A stretch of 64,000 nt of DNA from Manduca sexta (Eukaryota; Arthropoda; Insecta; Lepidoptera; Sphingidae): contig NC_051131.1 in assembly GCF_014839805.1 (NCBI RefSeq), positions 13,380,913 through 13,444,912 on the forward strand. The letters are read 5' to 3'. The notes below the pieces were generated by a model. It saw only the letters and a program-made list of their open reading frames with translations, had not been told where the DNA came from and searched no databases. Below, in pieces: positions 23,286 to 35,335 of the stretch. The position numbers and the translations under genes were made by a program. Each line of letters starts with the position of its first letter. Positions within the stretch are counted from its first letter, which is position 1.

Positions 23286-24024
23286 CACACCGTAACACGA
23301 TGAGGCCCATGCTCTAATTTTTTTAGTTTCCGCACCTCAAAAAGTAGTCTTATATAATCTAAGATGTTTTTATTACTTTCTAAAATGTCATTGTATATAA
23401 TCACTTTGTTACATAGAATACCATGAGTATTAGATATAAATTTTATTTTCTTCTACGGCCTTTTTCAGCTGTGAAAAAATCCTACTTGTAAGTCAATACT
23501 ATCCAAAGATAATATGACCGTCTATGTCGCAAATTTACGCATATTACACGATTTCACTAGGTAATAAAACCTATAGGGTACCTCCTGTTGATCTAGAATC
23601 TAAAAATAGGGCGAGAAGCAATGTCTTGCAGCACAAATAAAGAAAAAAACTGAAAACCGAAAATTTTTAGGTACCATTAAAAAATAACTTTACGGTTACA
23701 AACTTAATATTTACGATTGGTGCCGAACCGTATTTAGAGTTCGAACAGCAAAGTTAAAGTTAATATACTTAGACACCGTAGAACAAGATTGTATGTAAAC
23801 CTTAGTGCGCGAGTTTAATTCACACTTGTCAGGTTTTTTATTAAAAATGTTGGATCGTAAATTCGTAATATTCCGTTAAATTTCAGAATAATATACTTAC
23901 CTATAATATTATAGTTTATAATAACCGTATTTTATTGATCACGCAGAAGACGGCGAAAAGTTTGGTGTGGACCTTAAATAATAATATAGTTCGCATGTTG
24001 CCACTTATTCCTTGCACTTTATAG

Positions 24025-24112
24025 TAAGTGGAATAAAGTTTAAAATAGAGTGTCGTTCGATGAGAGATCCTCTCGCCAGTCGACAAAATTATGCCAGCCT
24101 ATTTGAACCAGA
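24025..24112 (-). repeat. Family A retroposon fragment
   Basis: Inverted core: GCCAGTCGACAAAATTATGC is the complement of the family's GCATAATTGTGTCGACTGGC block. Confidence 0.55.
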
Positions 24113-25443
24113 GCAGTTAAGCATTGAGCAAATATTTATCATGTTCTGCGTAAATCACACCTGTATTCTAACATTCGTACACGTAGAATCTTATTAGAAG
24201 TAAAAAAGAGTCTATTATTAGGTGATACATCCGAAAAGATGTCAACATCTTTTCAATTATTTAAATATTCAAATACGTAATAACAATTTCTAACACCAAG
24301 TGCTTAAATTACTGAGCAATATAGTTTGTAGTCTGAGTTCTTAACACATTTGATTCTTTGTCTTAGGGTTGTAAATCCAGCATCAGTATTTTAAAATTCA
24401 TGGATTAAAGGCTTTACTGGTGGGGCTGATTATGGTCTAAGCCCAATAGGAAGTCGTGTTGCTTACCCTCAAGGTACGGCATGCTCGTGTCAGTTGTAAC
24501 AAAATGCAGAATGCAGCGATAATACTTCTGATGTAACGAATAGGCATTACTGGATCTAATCTCTCCCCATCAGGTCAACTATTCATTCGACCTTCCCCAA
24601 AAAACTCCGACGAATATTTCGGAAAATACCGTGATGTCACTCACGATAAAGCATATCGATACAATTTATAATCTAACGAATCTTATCGATAAAAATGGGT
24701 TATATTTACCAAGATTGATATTTTGACACCGTGTCGGTTCGTGGGGGGAAAATATCCGCCACACCTTACCACTCCTGAAGGTATAGATTAGTTTCAAGTG
24801 TTTAACACACAATTCGCTATAGCTAACACAGTTTTTTGCGATGTTAATCCTATATCAAATAAATAGTAAAGATTGCAAATTGTACCTACATAGGTGGGTT
24901 TATAGTTATATGTTCATGCCGTACTATCGTCCATGTTTTTCCTTGAATGTGATTGTTTCATACTATCTAGGATGTTAGAAATGAATGATCACTTTTTTTT
25001 GTTGCTGGGGAGAATATACTGCCATATAAAGATGTTGTTATTTGACCTCGAATTTCGGAGATACAGAATAGAACTCCTCAAAATCAAATAGGACTTTGAT
25101 AATTCTTTTTGTTGGCATAATAATATGATTTTTATGTCCTCCAGTGTATGTCAGTGATTTTGGCAATTTCCAGTAGTGGAAATTGTAAGCATCTTTTCTG
25201 GTAAATGTTTAATTTGAATTCTTCAAAGCCAAGCAGCAGTCATGAAACAATTAATAAGGATTATTAAGAGGGCTTAAACTATAACTTATATTTTACTCGA
25301 AGCCAGAATGAAAATCTTGTGTCCTTGTAATGAATTTGTGTTGAGTTGCCCACATGCTTGGTTTTGGGTCCAAGTAATCATCTAAAATTATTAGTGAAGG
25401 CCACAGAGCTGATACGATTGTCGATGTTGATATACCATGGAAC
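24113..25443. other. Intergenic, no gene seen
   Basis: AT-rich; no supported feature upstream of the retropepsin-like frame. Confidence 0.55.
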
Positions 25444-25788
25444 ATGAACGTCATTAGATCAATCATCAACGACAAATATATGATTAAGATCCACATTAAC
25501 GACAAAATTGTTGATATGGAGGTAGACACGGGAGCAGCTCTATCATCAATATCTTATAAAGATTTTAAGGCATTAAACCTCGATACAAAAATATTCAAAA
25601 CTGACATCATCATGAAGACTTATACAGGAGAATTAATCAAACCGGTCGGAGTAGTATACGTGACATGCAAATATAAACAGCAATTTTTCAGCGGAAAGCT
25701 ATACATTATCAAACAAAACGTTGAACCTATATTTTCGCTTTCTTTCTATATGTTTACTGTTCGCAAGAATGATTATTTCATTGTTTAA
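25444..25788 (+). CDS. Retropepsin-like aspartic protease frame (retrotransposon remnant or domesticated)
   Basis: An uninterrupted 114-codon frame from ATG to TAA. It has the single-domain retropepsin pattern: a beta strand, then VDMEVDTGAALSSIS with the catalytic Asp-Thr-Gly, then KDFKALNL, and a hydrophobic flap-like region near KTYTGELIKPVGVVYV. The expected C-terminal hydrophobic-GRD-type motif is not clear. I see no gag, reverse transcriptase or integrase on either side and no LTR, so this is an isolated piece. Family knowledge: such domains come from Ty3/gypsy or BEL elements, and some are domesticated. The clean frame could be chance survival of a young fragment. Promoter and expression unknown. 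Confidence 0.55.
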   Translation: MNVIRSIINDKYMIKIHINDKIVDMEVDTGAALSSISYKDFKALNLDTKIFKTDIIMKTYTGELIKPVGVVYVTCKYKQQFFSGKLYIIKQNVEPIFSLSFYMFTVRKNDYFIV

Positions 25789-27131
25789 AATTGAATCAAA
25801 AAGAGGGTGTTTTGGATTATCTCAGCCTTAAGTTGTTCTAGCGTGCAACTCGCGTATTTAAATTGTAGGTAACCTTCAAAGGAACTATCTATGTTAAACC
25901 TTTGCCCCTTAGTTATTAACTCTCGTATTTTGTGTCATGGTTTCTTCTAACTAAGTACAACCGATTGCGGATGTCAAGTTCTTTATAATAAATAAATATG
26001 ATAATATTTATAATATTAAGTATATGTCGACGATGAAAAATATCTAAAAACTTCTACATTTTTAGGACACCAATTCATTTTCTTTTTTTCTTAATAATAA
26101 GTTAAAACTAATGTTGTGGCACGAAATAAATAAGCATAACAAAGTAAATAATAATCCATATCGATGGCAGATTAAATCAACATTGCAAGAACTAATACGC
26201 CTAGGATCTGATACAACGTCTTATAAGTATATAAGCAAGTATAATTAATCTGTCTATATTCTATTATTAGGTGATTTTAAATGATCAATAATATAAATGA
26301 TATTTATTGTATCTTGCTGTCGATGAGATTGTTTTCAACTTATATTTAAATAGCCTCGCGAATCATCCTCATGAAATTAAAAAATCATCCGAATTTCAAT
26401 AAAGAAGACGATTGAAAGCGTGCACAAGCCTGGGATCCAGTTCTAGATTTAATTAAATCGGAACCCAAAAGACCGACTGCCAGACTTCACGACACTGCGA
26501 GCCCATTCTGCGTAGATCGGACCAACAACAGAAAAAAAATGTATAATTGTAAAGTTTAGTTCGGTATTATAACTTTGACTTTTCGCATGACCAACATCTC
26601 AGTCCCCCCGTGACCACAAAGGCTGCAAAGTCTTCGAAACGTCGGGAATTGAAATCGCGATAAAATCCGCAAATTAGTTTTATTTCTTTAAAATTCGCGT
26701 AAACAGAATAAATAACTAAATTAATCTAAATTACTTAGTAAAATAATAATATAGACAACGTAAAGTCAAAAATCAAATCGTATTAAAAAGGATTATAAGT
26801 GCTTTTTAATCAATTACAACCTACGCAAAAGAAGTCGCGGTAAAAGCCAGCTACTGATAAAAATAATGTATTTTCATTACATATTGATAACAGGTAAAGT
26901 TCTATTATTTATTGTCGCTTTTTATCAGCCACTTGCCGCTAATTCCTGATAATTTTGTTTGTACGTTGATATTTCATGTCCCCCTGGCTGGTGGTCTAAG
27001 CCTGGATAGAGAGCCATTGTTGACCAGTTTAAAATTTCCGAAAGGGCACCTAACACAACATATTATGTACTTACTACATACTAATATGCATAAATGCGGT
27101 CTGCAAATCGTAAAAAAAATCTACATAAAAG
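25789..27131. other. Intergenic with a LINE tail fragment
   Basis: Holds the repeat fragment at 26570-26700 (CGAAACGTCGGG and CGCGATAAAATCC) shared with 6755-6880. The rest is AT-rich with nothing recognised. Confidence 0.6.
26570..26700 (+). repeat. LINE-like 3' tail fragment, second copy
   Basis: Better conserved partner of 6755-6880; CACAAAGGCTGCAAAGTC then AACGTCGGGAATTGAAATCG. Confidence 0.55.
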
Positions 27132-27334
27132 GAAGCTGGTGGTAGGTCTCTTATATGTGAGATTGACATTATGATTCAAAGCGTGAGTCACGTGTCTCTT
27201 TCTCGACCAATCAGAATCTCACGACACAGACCTTCGTGCCCGGTTTTATTTCAATAATACATTCTAATGAATAAGTCCTGTATAGAGAGTAGTGTCGCCA
27301 CAGGTCCATTCCAGGTCATAGCACTTTGGCCTCA

Positions 27335-27420
27335 CCATCATCTTCAGCCTTTAGAAGTCCACTGCTGAACATAGGCCTCTACAAAAGATTTCCAGACCAA
27401 CCTGTTAAAAGCGGCCTGCA
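27335..27420 (-). mobile_element. RTE-type LINE 3' end fragment
   Basis: Minus-strand reading ends in the peptide VEAYVQQWTSKG, the C-terminal signature shared with the copies at 38158-38345 and 37116-37380, followed by a short TGATGATGG tail. Confidence 0.65.
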
Positions 27421-27509
27421 TATATTTTGCAATCAGTATAAATGAAGGGCCGCGTAATTCTGGCCTTCTAGAAATTACAATAGTTAAACTGCACTGCACT
27501 TTGGTCATA

Positions 27510-27592
27510 CTCATGGCGAAAAATGGGTTCACTAGTTGCGCGTGCGCCTCTGCCTACCCCACAAGGATAAAAGGCGGAAGTGTACACTTTGG
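27510..27592 (+). repeat. Family B SINE tail
   Basis: GGCGAAAAATGGGTTCACTAG and GCGCCTCTGCCTACCCCAC are the tail of family B, ending near AAAAGGCGGAAGTGT. Confidence 0.6.
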
Positions 27593-27861
27593 TGTTCTGT
27601 AATTTGCTATGGTAGGAATAACAAGCGACATTCAAATTATTCAATATAGCGACATAGAACAAATGTTTTGATTAGTATCTCCAAACATTGTCGATGAATT
27701 TATAAATATCGAGTCGTTATTCAATATTTGTATTAAACTTGAGACTTAAAACATCACAAGTATTGCAAATGAATCTCATATGCTTGTAATTTAGGAAATA
27801 AACAGGATATGATAAGTACAATTATAATTTAATATCAACAGACTGCATATTTTTTACTGCT

Positions 27862-27990
27862 TTGCTGGTGGTAGGATATATTTTATATCCGCCAGGGTAG
27901 CGACCACCGTACACAAGTTGTAAAAACCTCGAACGAGATATATTTACGTGGGTCACTATGGCGGGTTTGACACCTTGTGTGCGGTGATCT
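27862..27990. repeat. Snapback copy of family A
   Basis: The first half (27862-27925) is the family A head in plus orientation with GTACACAAG. The second half (27945-27990) is the same block inverted (GGCGGGTTTGACACCTTGTG). The two halves meet head to head. Confidence 0.6.
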
Positions 27991-28790
27991 TTTTTGTTTC
28001 TTTGAGTAGGCATCCCTGCAGTCTAGTTCGCAGGATTCTCCCAGTGGAGAAACCTGCAAACGAGATACTGGAATTCCCCTGCTTAACGACTTCATAAACC
28101 CGGTGGAGAGTGGGAAGAGAATTAGGGGAAGAAAACCTGGGGAAAAGGATGGAAACCCCTTTAAGATAAGCAGAGAGGAAAAGGAAGGGAAATATACGCG
28201 AGCCCTCACAGACCTCTATGTGAATTCACAATCATGAGGTATACACTGAACTGTATGCCTAGGGCCGCGATAAATGTCCCATGTGCATGGGCGTGCGGTG
28301 TGGAGACCGAGTGCACAAGTGTATACGGTGGTTAGTATTTATAACTAGTACACTATCATCGTTCTAACTAGCTCCGCATTTCACTATTTACTATCTTTTA
28401 TTAAATACAAGCGCACCGATTTATGACCCACTCAATCCATCTGCATTAGATAATTCAGAAGCTAATCAACGGAAAAGTTTATTTCATTATACCTTTTTAT
28501 CGATTTGCCTGATTGTTGTGTTCCAACTGCCAACTTAACGAGGTCCGGATAATTGATGATATTTATGTTTACAGATAGTGCAGTTGCAAAATAATATTGT
28601 TGCATGTTGTAGCATATGACATGACAAAAAAAACCGGAGTACAAATTTGTAGGTAAAGTATCAAGTATATAAATTCAAATTTGACAAACTTACGAGACGA
28701 TTATTACAATTTCGAATAATAAGTTTGTAAAAGTACATTATTCTTTTGTTATTAAAGTACATATTTACTGTTTGCCATAAGATATTGCTT
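27991..28790. other. Intergenic, repeat-like GC-richer part then AT-rich
   Basis: 28020-28345 is less AT-rich and looks like old repeat, including GTGCACAAGTGTATACGG-type sequence. No gene seen in the rest. Confidence 0.45.
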
Positions 28791-28799
28791 CTTGCCAAA

Positions 28800-29052
28800 T
28801 TTTATGATTCTAGAGATCAACGGAAAGTACCCTAAAGGTTTTGATTTCCTTGTGAAATTGCAAACAATGCGACATAAACGGTCGTATCTTTTGATCGCGT
28901 TGACTTACAAGTTTGATTTCCTCACAACGGAAAGAGACCCCACGGTCTTTCGGTTGCAAGTATTTGATATAAATTATATAGAGATAACCCTTCGTGTTCC
29001 TGTGAAAAAGGATCTTGTCAGACGGAAAGTGATCTCGTACGGGTTTTTTTAA
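28800..29052 (+). repeat. Interspersed repeat 3' end (no gene)
   Basis: GTGAAAAAGGATCTTGTCAG then ACGGAAAGTGATC and a run of T is a tail I know from many insect genomes as part of an interspersed repeat. An 86-codon open frame runs through it but is not a gene. Confidence 0.5.
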
Positions 29053-29104
29053 TGTATGGATCCCTAAAAGAGGCAGACTATAAGTTAGTAGGTCTCTTTT
29101 ATTT

Positions 29105-29165
29105 TAATAAGTTGGTCTGGAAATCTTTAGGTAGAGATTATAGTCAGCAGTGGACTAAACGATGA
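29105..29165 (+). mobile_element. RTE-type LINE extreme 3' end
   Basis: GGTCTGGAAATCTTTAGGTAG then CAGCAGTGGACTAAACGATG; only the last ~60 bases. Confidence 0.5.
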
Positions 29166-29743
29166 ATAAGAAGTAGGTTCCTTGCATACTATAATTCTAC
29201 TTGGTAGGTACGAACAAATTATATTTTCGTGTCGCCAAGCAGTTTCATGTAAACACTGGTGTGTTTCCAGAATATTCTAGCCAATGTAATTACTGAGTTT
29301 AAATGATACTAACCATTTAGAGACTTTTTAATAATCGTTCCCAATCACAAACTGTAATCCGATTTCGAAAATGAACCAATCAAAACAACTCATTTGTAAG
29401 CATATCAATAAAACTTTGTTCTGGTTGGTTTATTTTTCGAGATAGATAAAAAGGAGATTGGGATCAGTTTTACAAAATGGCGATTAATGTGTCAACATGG
29501 CGATCGCAGTACAACGCGACGCATTACTTTGTTATTCTTGTCTTGGTAATGTTTATGAGCGGTTTAGTCAGCTCGTAATTGGAAAAGAAATCTTTATGGT
29601 CACGATTAGACGCTGAGTGGCGACTGGCGACGTGGTCTAAATTTCCCATAAAACATAATCTGAATACTTAATGTATAATCGGTACACATCCAGTGATTAT
29701 TTAAAATGACTTTACATCACATGTTGGTTGAACATTAAACCTA
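29166..29743. other. Intergenic with a degenerate palindrome
   Basis: At 29345-29470 an imperfect inverted repeat pairs CCCAATCACAAACTG... with ...GGAGATTGGGATC, with shared CGAAAATGAACC-like inner arms. Likely a decayed foldback element. No gene. Confidence 0.4.
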
Positions 29744-29749
29744 ATATAA

Positions 29750-30000
29750 CGATGGCTCCTAAGTAAACTATGGTATCTGGAAAAATTGCGACATTCACAT
29801 TTTTGTGTTTCGTCATCGGTTCTGTTTACTACCAAACCCATTTAATTCAAAAATTAATAAACGAAAAAACATTTCATTAACAATAATTTACAAACTTTTT
29901 TTTTCTGGGTTTTGGTAGTAAACAGTACCTACATAACGAAACGTTAAAAAAGTGAATATCGCTATATTTTCAGATACGATAGTTTACTTAGGAGCCATCG
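29750..30000. mobile_element. Foldback MITE with 6-bp target duplication
   Basis: Terminal inverted repeats start CGATGGCTCCTAAGTAAAC and pair with GTTTACTTAGGAGCCATCG. The arms run over most of the 251 bases. ATATAA occurs directly before (29744-29749) and directly after (30001-30006), a perfect target-site duplication. No coding capacity. The superfamily is not certain. Confidence 0.85.
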
Positions 30001-30121
30001 ATATAATGATTTTCGTATTTCCGTGGATAAATTAATTCAAAAATGTTACGGGCTGAATTTCAATTAATAACTTAACTGCGTAACACTGTGAGAATATACA
30101 TAATGAAAATCGACGCACTAC

Positions 30122-30300
30122 CCTCTGCCTGTCCCATCGGGAAGAATGGAGGAGGGAAGAGTACAGTTAATAATTCCAGATAAAAGGTGATTAGTTTTTC
30201 CTGTGACTCGCCGAGCTTCACCGCTCGGTGTTGTAAATGCGTGCCACTGCTGATCCAGGCGTACAGGAGTTGTAGTGGTGGGTGTGAGAGCAGGGAAAGG
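30122..30300 (-). repeat. Family E repeat
   Basis: On + it reads GACTCGCCGAGCTTCACCGC then GTGCCACTGCTGATCC and ends GTAGTGGTGGGTGTGAG. Four more copies lie at 30530-30625 (+), 49882-50070 (+), 50755-50905 (-) and 51903-52095 (-). Confidence 0.7.
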
Positions 30301-30529
30301 GAAAGCAATAAAAAAATAAAAATCTCCTCCTAAGTACACATCATATTAATTTGCAACCAACACTAATATATACACAATTTATTTAGGAAAATTATAAAAG
30401 ATTTTTTTTCAAAAAGATCTAAAATGATACATTGGTAAATTATTACATATTAGCGCATGAACTCGTGCCAAGGCCGTTTGCTCGAAGGAAAGACTTTTCC
30501 GACCACACACCTACAACTGCAACTTTTGT

Positions 30530-30625
30530 AAGCCAGGACCAGCAGTCGACGAGTCTCATAGAACGCTATTCTCTCTTTTTACCGCAAAGCAATTAATCAA
30601 ATAGAAAGATAGAGAAAAGTTGTGT
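30530..30625 (+). repeat. Family E repeat, partial
   Basis: GTAAGCCAGGACCAGCAG then CGAGTCTCATAG and AATTAATCAAATAGAAAGATAG; the middle is lost compared with 49882-50070. Confidence 0.55.
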
Positions 30626-31157
30626 GAAGTAAGAGAGTTGTGTGAGTGTGAAGTAAGCCATTCAGTTTGTACCGCAATGCATGCCCTGCGGAAAGCGTAT
30701 TTTGCGGAATAAAAACGTCCCTGAATGCAACTATGCTGGCCCATAGACTACAACAAATCAGGCATTGTCTTCTCCACCCTTCATCATTTGCACTAAAACC
30801 AGCTAACTTTTAACAGAAGATTGCCCAAAAGGACGTTAATACAGGGCTAACATTATTATCGTTTTAACTACTAATTTATCATAACTCGAAGTGATAACCG
30901 ATATCAGAGTGATAACGCGCGCAAATCCTTGTTCCTATCATTATTTATAGTACAGCGCTGTCACGTGGCTAATCCTTTATAGTGGATCGATTTAGTTTCC
31001 ATCATAATTGACTTTTAGATCTTGTTCTATTTTTAAGATGAACTGGTTCTATCTGTTTATTCCGTCGTCACATCCACCATTACAACTCGTGGAGGGCAGG
31101 ATCGGGAATGAACCGTCAGTAAAGTGACCTATTTATAAATGCTTATAATTAGGTCAC
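30626..31157. other. Intergenic, no gene seen
   Basis: No supported feature besides flanking repeat edges. Confidence 0.5.
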
Positions 31158-31400
31158 TCTACTGGTGGTAGGATATATTTAATATCCGCCCAGATGCAAC
31201 CACCGTACACAAGGTGTTAAAACCCGCCATAGTGACCCACGTAGGTGTCGCGTTCCGGGATCAGCTTGTGTCTATTCGGTTCCAGCATAATCTTGTAGAA
31301 TGGCGATAGGTAAAAATCTTACCTTAGTCGACAGTATATAGGACCCTATTCTATTGGATCCTAGTCTATTGGATTTTTTTGATCTTTATATACAACAGAG
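31158..31400 (+). repeat. Family A retroposon, head and middle
   Basis: Starts CTACTGGTGGTAGGATATATTT, carries GTACACAAGGTGTTAAAACC and GTCGCGTTCCGG; the 3' part is diverged. Confidence 0.7.
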
Positions 31401-31816
31401 TCTATGACCATGAAGAAGTTTTGGCATAAATTCCTCATTTTCTTACCGACTGTACTATTTTTCAAAATCTATGAATTCAAACATTATATTCCTCAATAAT
31501 GATGGACGGTCTGTTGGCAATGTTTTCTTAAAGCTAAAGCGGTTAAGGTGGCTGCCCTTGTAGCACCCTGTCGAAAATCCACCCAACACAAAACCAATAC
31601 TTTATACGTATAATTTATATACAATATCAATTTTAGAACCTTTTGGAAATTTTAAGCTACCAATTTATTCATTATTGCGCAATAGACAGCTTCTATATAT
31701 CACTAGCGCGCCATTTTGCTGGATACACAGCTTCTAGGGAAGAAGGATTAGAACAAATACAGGAGTGTTTGGTCCTCCGAAAATCTTACTCACCTTATGA
31801 AACGTAAGAGCAAATA

Positions 31817-32165
31817 GAGGGTCTACTTCGAAAAACGAACGTCGAAAGTCGAAACGTCGGTCCGAAATGAAGAAACGACGAACTTCGGATTTAACTTTAC
31901 TACCAAATTACTTCGGATCCGTCACCGTTCTGTAGCTTACCTTAGGGGTAGGATCAATTTCCCGTATATTTTTTTGGAGAAAGCAATGGTACTTTGTCTT
32001 CGCAGATGATTTTAAAAAGGGATGGTATAAGTTCATACAAATTCCATGTCTGAAATATTGCCATGAACCGATCGGATCCGTCATTGGACCCGTAACACTT
32101 CTTAGTAACAAAATGTGCGATCTGTCATCCGAAACTACGGATTTAGTTTTTCGAAGTAGACCCTC
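31817..32165. mobile_element. MITE with 20-bp terminal inverted repeats
   Basis: GAGGGTCTACTTCGAAAAAC at the left end pairs perfectly with GTTTTTCGAAGTAGACCCTC at the right end. Inner arms also pair loosely (TCGGATCCGTCA both ways). No clear target duplication beyond a base or two. Confidence 0.7.
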
Positions 32166-33396
32166 TGTCACTTAACGTCAGTTTTTTGTGACAAAGTAAC
32201 ATTCAGCCGTTGAAATTTCGTAAAATCCAAATAAAATTCATACACTACATAAAGTGACAACTTTATTCATAATATACTTCTAGAAATTTAGAAAAAACAG
32301 ATTAGACTTCGTTTAAAATGTTGTTTGCAATTCGTACATTTTTGTCATAATGTTTCTCGTGACCTTGAGTTTCGCTCTTCCAAATGACGGGGTTTTTCTG
32401 TTTACTTGGTTTTTCGCACATTTATTCATATGCAAGATCTACTGGGCCTACCGTAGCCGAACTGTCTCATTACAAATGTATGAAAATGGACCTTGAGCTA
32501 CCACCTTAAGAAAAAAAATGTCCCATTTATTCTATACAAAGAGTTCTTACCTAACTATACTGTTTAGTGTCTTTGATCCTACAGAAAATTGTCCATCACT
32601 TTCAAAGATATAAAACTATTAAGTTAGTTATAGACATCAGAGCCAAACTTTTTCTCCAAAAATTATTACTAATTGGTAATAAGTCGCTGTCTTATTTGAA
32701 ATGTCCGTATGACACGTAACAACGTCCTTAGATATTAATACAAAAATAAATCGTGCAAATCATCATATGGAAAAAATATGAAGTATTTTACATTGGTGTT
32801 TTACAATTTCGCGGTACATTGAGTAACCCTCACATAAGCGCAATTTTTTGTATAACAATCTTCCCAATGTCCGCTCTTTATAATATAAGAACTCTTTGAT
32901 CACTTTAGTTTTCATTTTTTTCCTGTTATAAATAAGTAATGCACTCTTGAGTAATAAATAATGTTTACGCTACAGAATGTTATTATTTATAAGGTATTCG
33001 GATCTTAATTGATTATGTATTGCGTAGGTCTTGGCCGTAGATTGTCAACGTGGCTAAATAGTGGAATTTAAAAATAAAAATAAAATAAAATACTTTATTT
33101 ATCACGTAGGCGAACAAAGTTGCACTTATGATACGTCAAAACAAAGAATAAGAATAATTATTAATTGGAAATATAATTAGTTACTAGGTAACAATTTGCC
33201 TTTATTTTTTTGAAACTAGTTTCCATAATATAATAATGTGAGCTATCTTTTTCCGGGTATGGAGTGGAAATAGATATAAAATTTTGAGAGAGATAAAGCT
33301 ATCGTGCGGTCTATAGACGTAAAAAATTCCCAAGCCTAACAACCATCATTGACTAGCTAGCTCCAGAAATATAAACTCCGCCCTGATCAAATACAA
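32166..33396. other. Intergenic, AT-rich
   Basis: 33060-33190 holds a common-looking repeat edge (AAAATAAAATACTTTATTTATC). No gene or RNA seen. Confidence 0.5.
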
Positions 33397-33718
33397 AACC
33401 TTTTTTTTTTTGCTTTGAATGACAAGACTAGCTTGCCGTTCGCCTGATGGTAAGCGATACGATCGCACATAAACAGAAGGAACACTATCCAACACCTTAA
33501 ATTACAAAGTATTGTTTGGTATTCCACTGCGCTTGCCCTCCTGAGACATGGGATGTCAATTCTTATTATGTCCAGTAGTTACACTGGCTACAATGCCCTT
33601 CGAACCGGAACACAACAGTGACTAAACACCGTTACTTGGCTGTAGATTAATGGACATTGCGGTGATACCTACCTAGGCGGACTCTCACATATGAAAGACC
33701 TACCACCAGTCATATTAC
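33397..33718 (-). repeat. Family D retroposon, longest copy
   Basis: On the minus strand it runs from TGGTGGTAGGTCTTTCATATG through TGTTGTGTTCCGGTTCGAAG to CATTCAAAGCAAAAAAAAAA. It shows the full family D extent, about 320 bases with a poly-A tail. Confidence 0.8.
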
Positions 33719-33904
33719 AATTATTTGTAACAATACGTGACACGACCAAATTACAGCCCAAATAAAAATATATTCAAGTAATGTCTTTTAATGTGTTAAT
33801 TCTAGCTTTCTTATATAAAGAAACATAACTATGACCACACTTTTAGCTATTTATGTCTACATTATTCACTCTACTAAAAAATAACGTGCGCGTTACAACA
33901 CCGC

Positions 33905-34165
33905 TTCGTTTCGGGTACGAATCCCAAGCTGGGGAAATTCATATTGGGTTTTTCTGCTCAATATTAATACGAAGTCCGGAATGTGAACTCGATTTACCGA
34001 TAAATTTGTCCTCTATCACATTGTGTGACGGAATACACACGGCGAAAGAGTGTGCACCGTTTGCGCTAGTATGGAATACATATGGCGAGAAGTAGGTGCC
34101 CTGATTGCACCTCTGCATAACCTTTCGAGGATAATAGGCATGAGTATGTGTGTATACACTCATTT
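33905..34165 (+). repeat. Family B SINE, body and tail
   Basis: GGGTACGAATCCCAAGCTGGG (box B-like) leads into TGGGTTTTTCTGCTCAATATT, then the GATGG-type body and CTCTGCATAACCTTTCGAGG tail. The tail block appears twice in slightly different form (34025-34060 and 34068-34100). Confidence 0.7.
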
Positions 34166-35219
34166 TGATACTAACTGGAGAGTATAGGTACCATCTGAAA
34201 CGAGAAAGATATTGGAAGTACAGGCGTTTCCTCGTTCCACAGAATAGTCAATAGGGAACCGGACTATGTTTGATTTTGTTCATTATTCTATAAGTAATGG
34301 TTAATAACACGAAAAAGAAGCACTCCTGCGAAAATTGAATAAAAATTAGCTAGTAATTCCTATTTCAAATATTGTAACCTGCAGAAGTGGGCGCGTTGTG
34401 GGGATATCGCTTCATCTCGTTCTTTCGCACGCGTCGCAATTCCCGCTGGCGTCAAATGTGGGTATTTTGTCTCTTTTCTGTTTCTTGTTAATTACCCCTT
34501 CCACCGACATTCAAAGACTTATAACTTGTTGGTTTTTTTACCGGATTTTAACAATTTCTTTTGTGTTATAATTTATATAAAGTAAATATTTGATAATAGT
34601 AAAGAACAAAAATGAGTCCAGTACCCTATTCTTTGAAGGTATTGAACAGTAGATATTTTTTTATGCAATATTATATTATGTTTCATATATTATTCCAAAT
34701 CTTTCAGATAATGTCATAGATAACGTGACAAGTTCAATGTTATTTCAATGACATTGAGTGCGCGCACATTACAATCATTGATATACCGTCATGATGGAGA
34801 TAAAAACAAATACATCGTGGCTATTCTGGGCATATACAGGGCGGAATGTAGAGGAATTGGACAGGGGTAGCAACCCACACGCCTGCCATCCAATCGAGGT
34901 CTCATTCCATAAACTGCGAGAGGCTATGATCAAGGGCAGCCTCCTGCGAGTGTTGCGGTTGCATGTGTATGCGCACCCCACGACCTTCGATCTAAGGAGG
35001 AGGGAATAGTATGGCCGGGTTTCAGTTGTTGTAAGCCGGCGAGTCCGGCAGACATGTGAATGGATTGTATTGGATATTTGTATAATTGTACCGAATCTCT
35101 CCGTGTTTAAAAAGGAGGTACCAACCCAATACTAATTTCAAATACTTATTACATGTAACTAGGTTCCCATGGGCGTACCCAGCGTTAAGCGCTTGGAGCG
35201 AGGACAAATCTCAAATTTT
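34166..35219. other. Intergenic, no gene seen
   Basis: 34800-35050 is less AT-rich and has open frames on both strands but no recognisable domain; most likely decayed repeat. Confidence 0.5.
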
Positions 35220-35335
35220 GATTCAGGGGTGGGCAAAACGGATATTTCATATATGTAGTCGGGTTCGTCTGAAAATCTTTAGGGACCGATTTATCTTCAG
35301 TGGACTTCCTGTGGCTGATAATAATAATTATGATA
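35220..35335 (+). mobile_element. RTE-type LINE 3' end, diverged
   Basis: GTCTGAAAATCTTTAGGGACC then TTCAGTGGACTTCCTGTGGC and a GATAATAATAATTATGA tail. Confidence 0.5.

Larger units (their letters stand above)
21541..24009. other. Intergenic with repeat fragments
   Basis: Contains an RTE LINE tail (22108-22190, minus) and a family B head (23165-23285, minus). The remainder is AT-rich with no gene seen. Confidence 0.6.

Noticed and set aside
28792..29052. 86-codon frame near 28.8 kb
   Set aside because: Falls in an interspersed-repeat tail that ends in a T run; similar translated peptides come from repeats.
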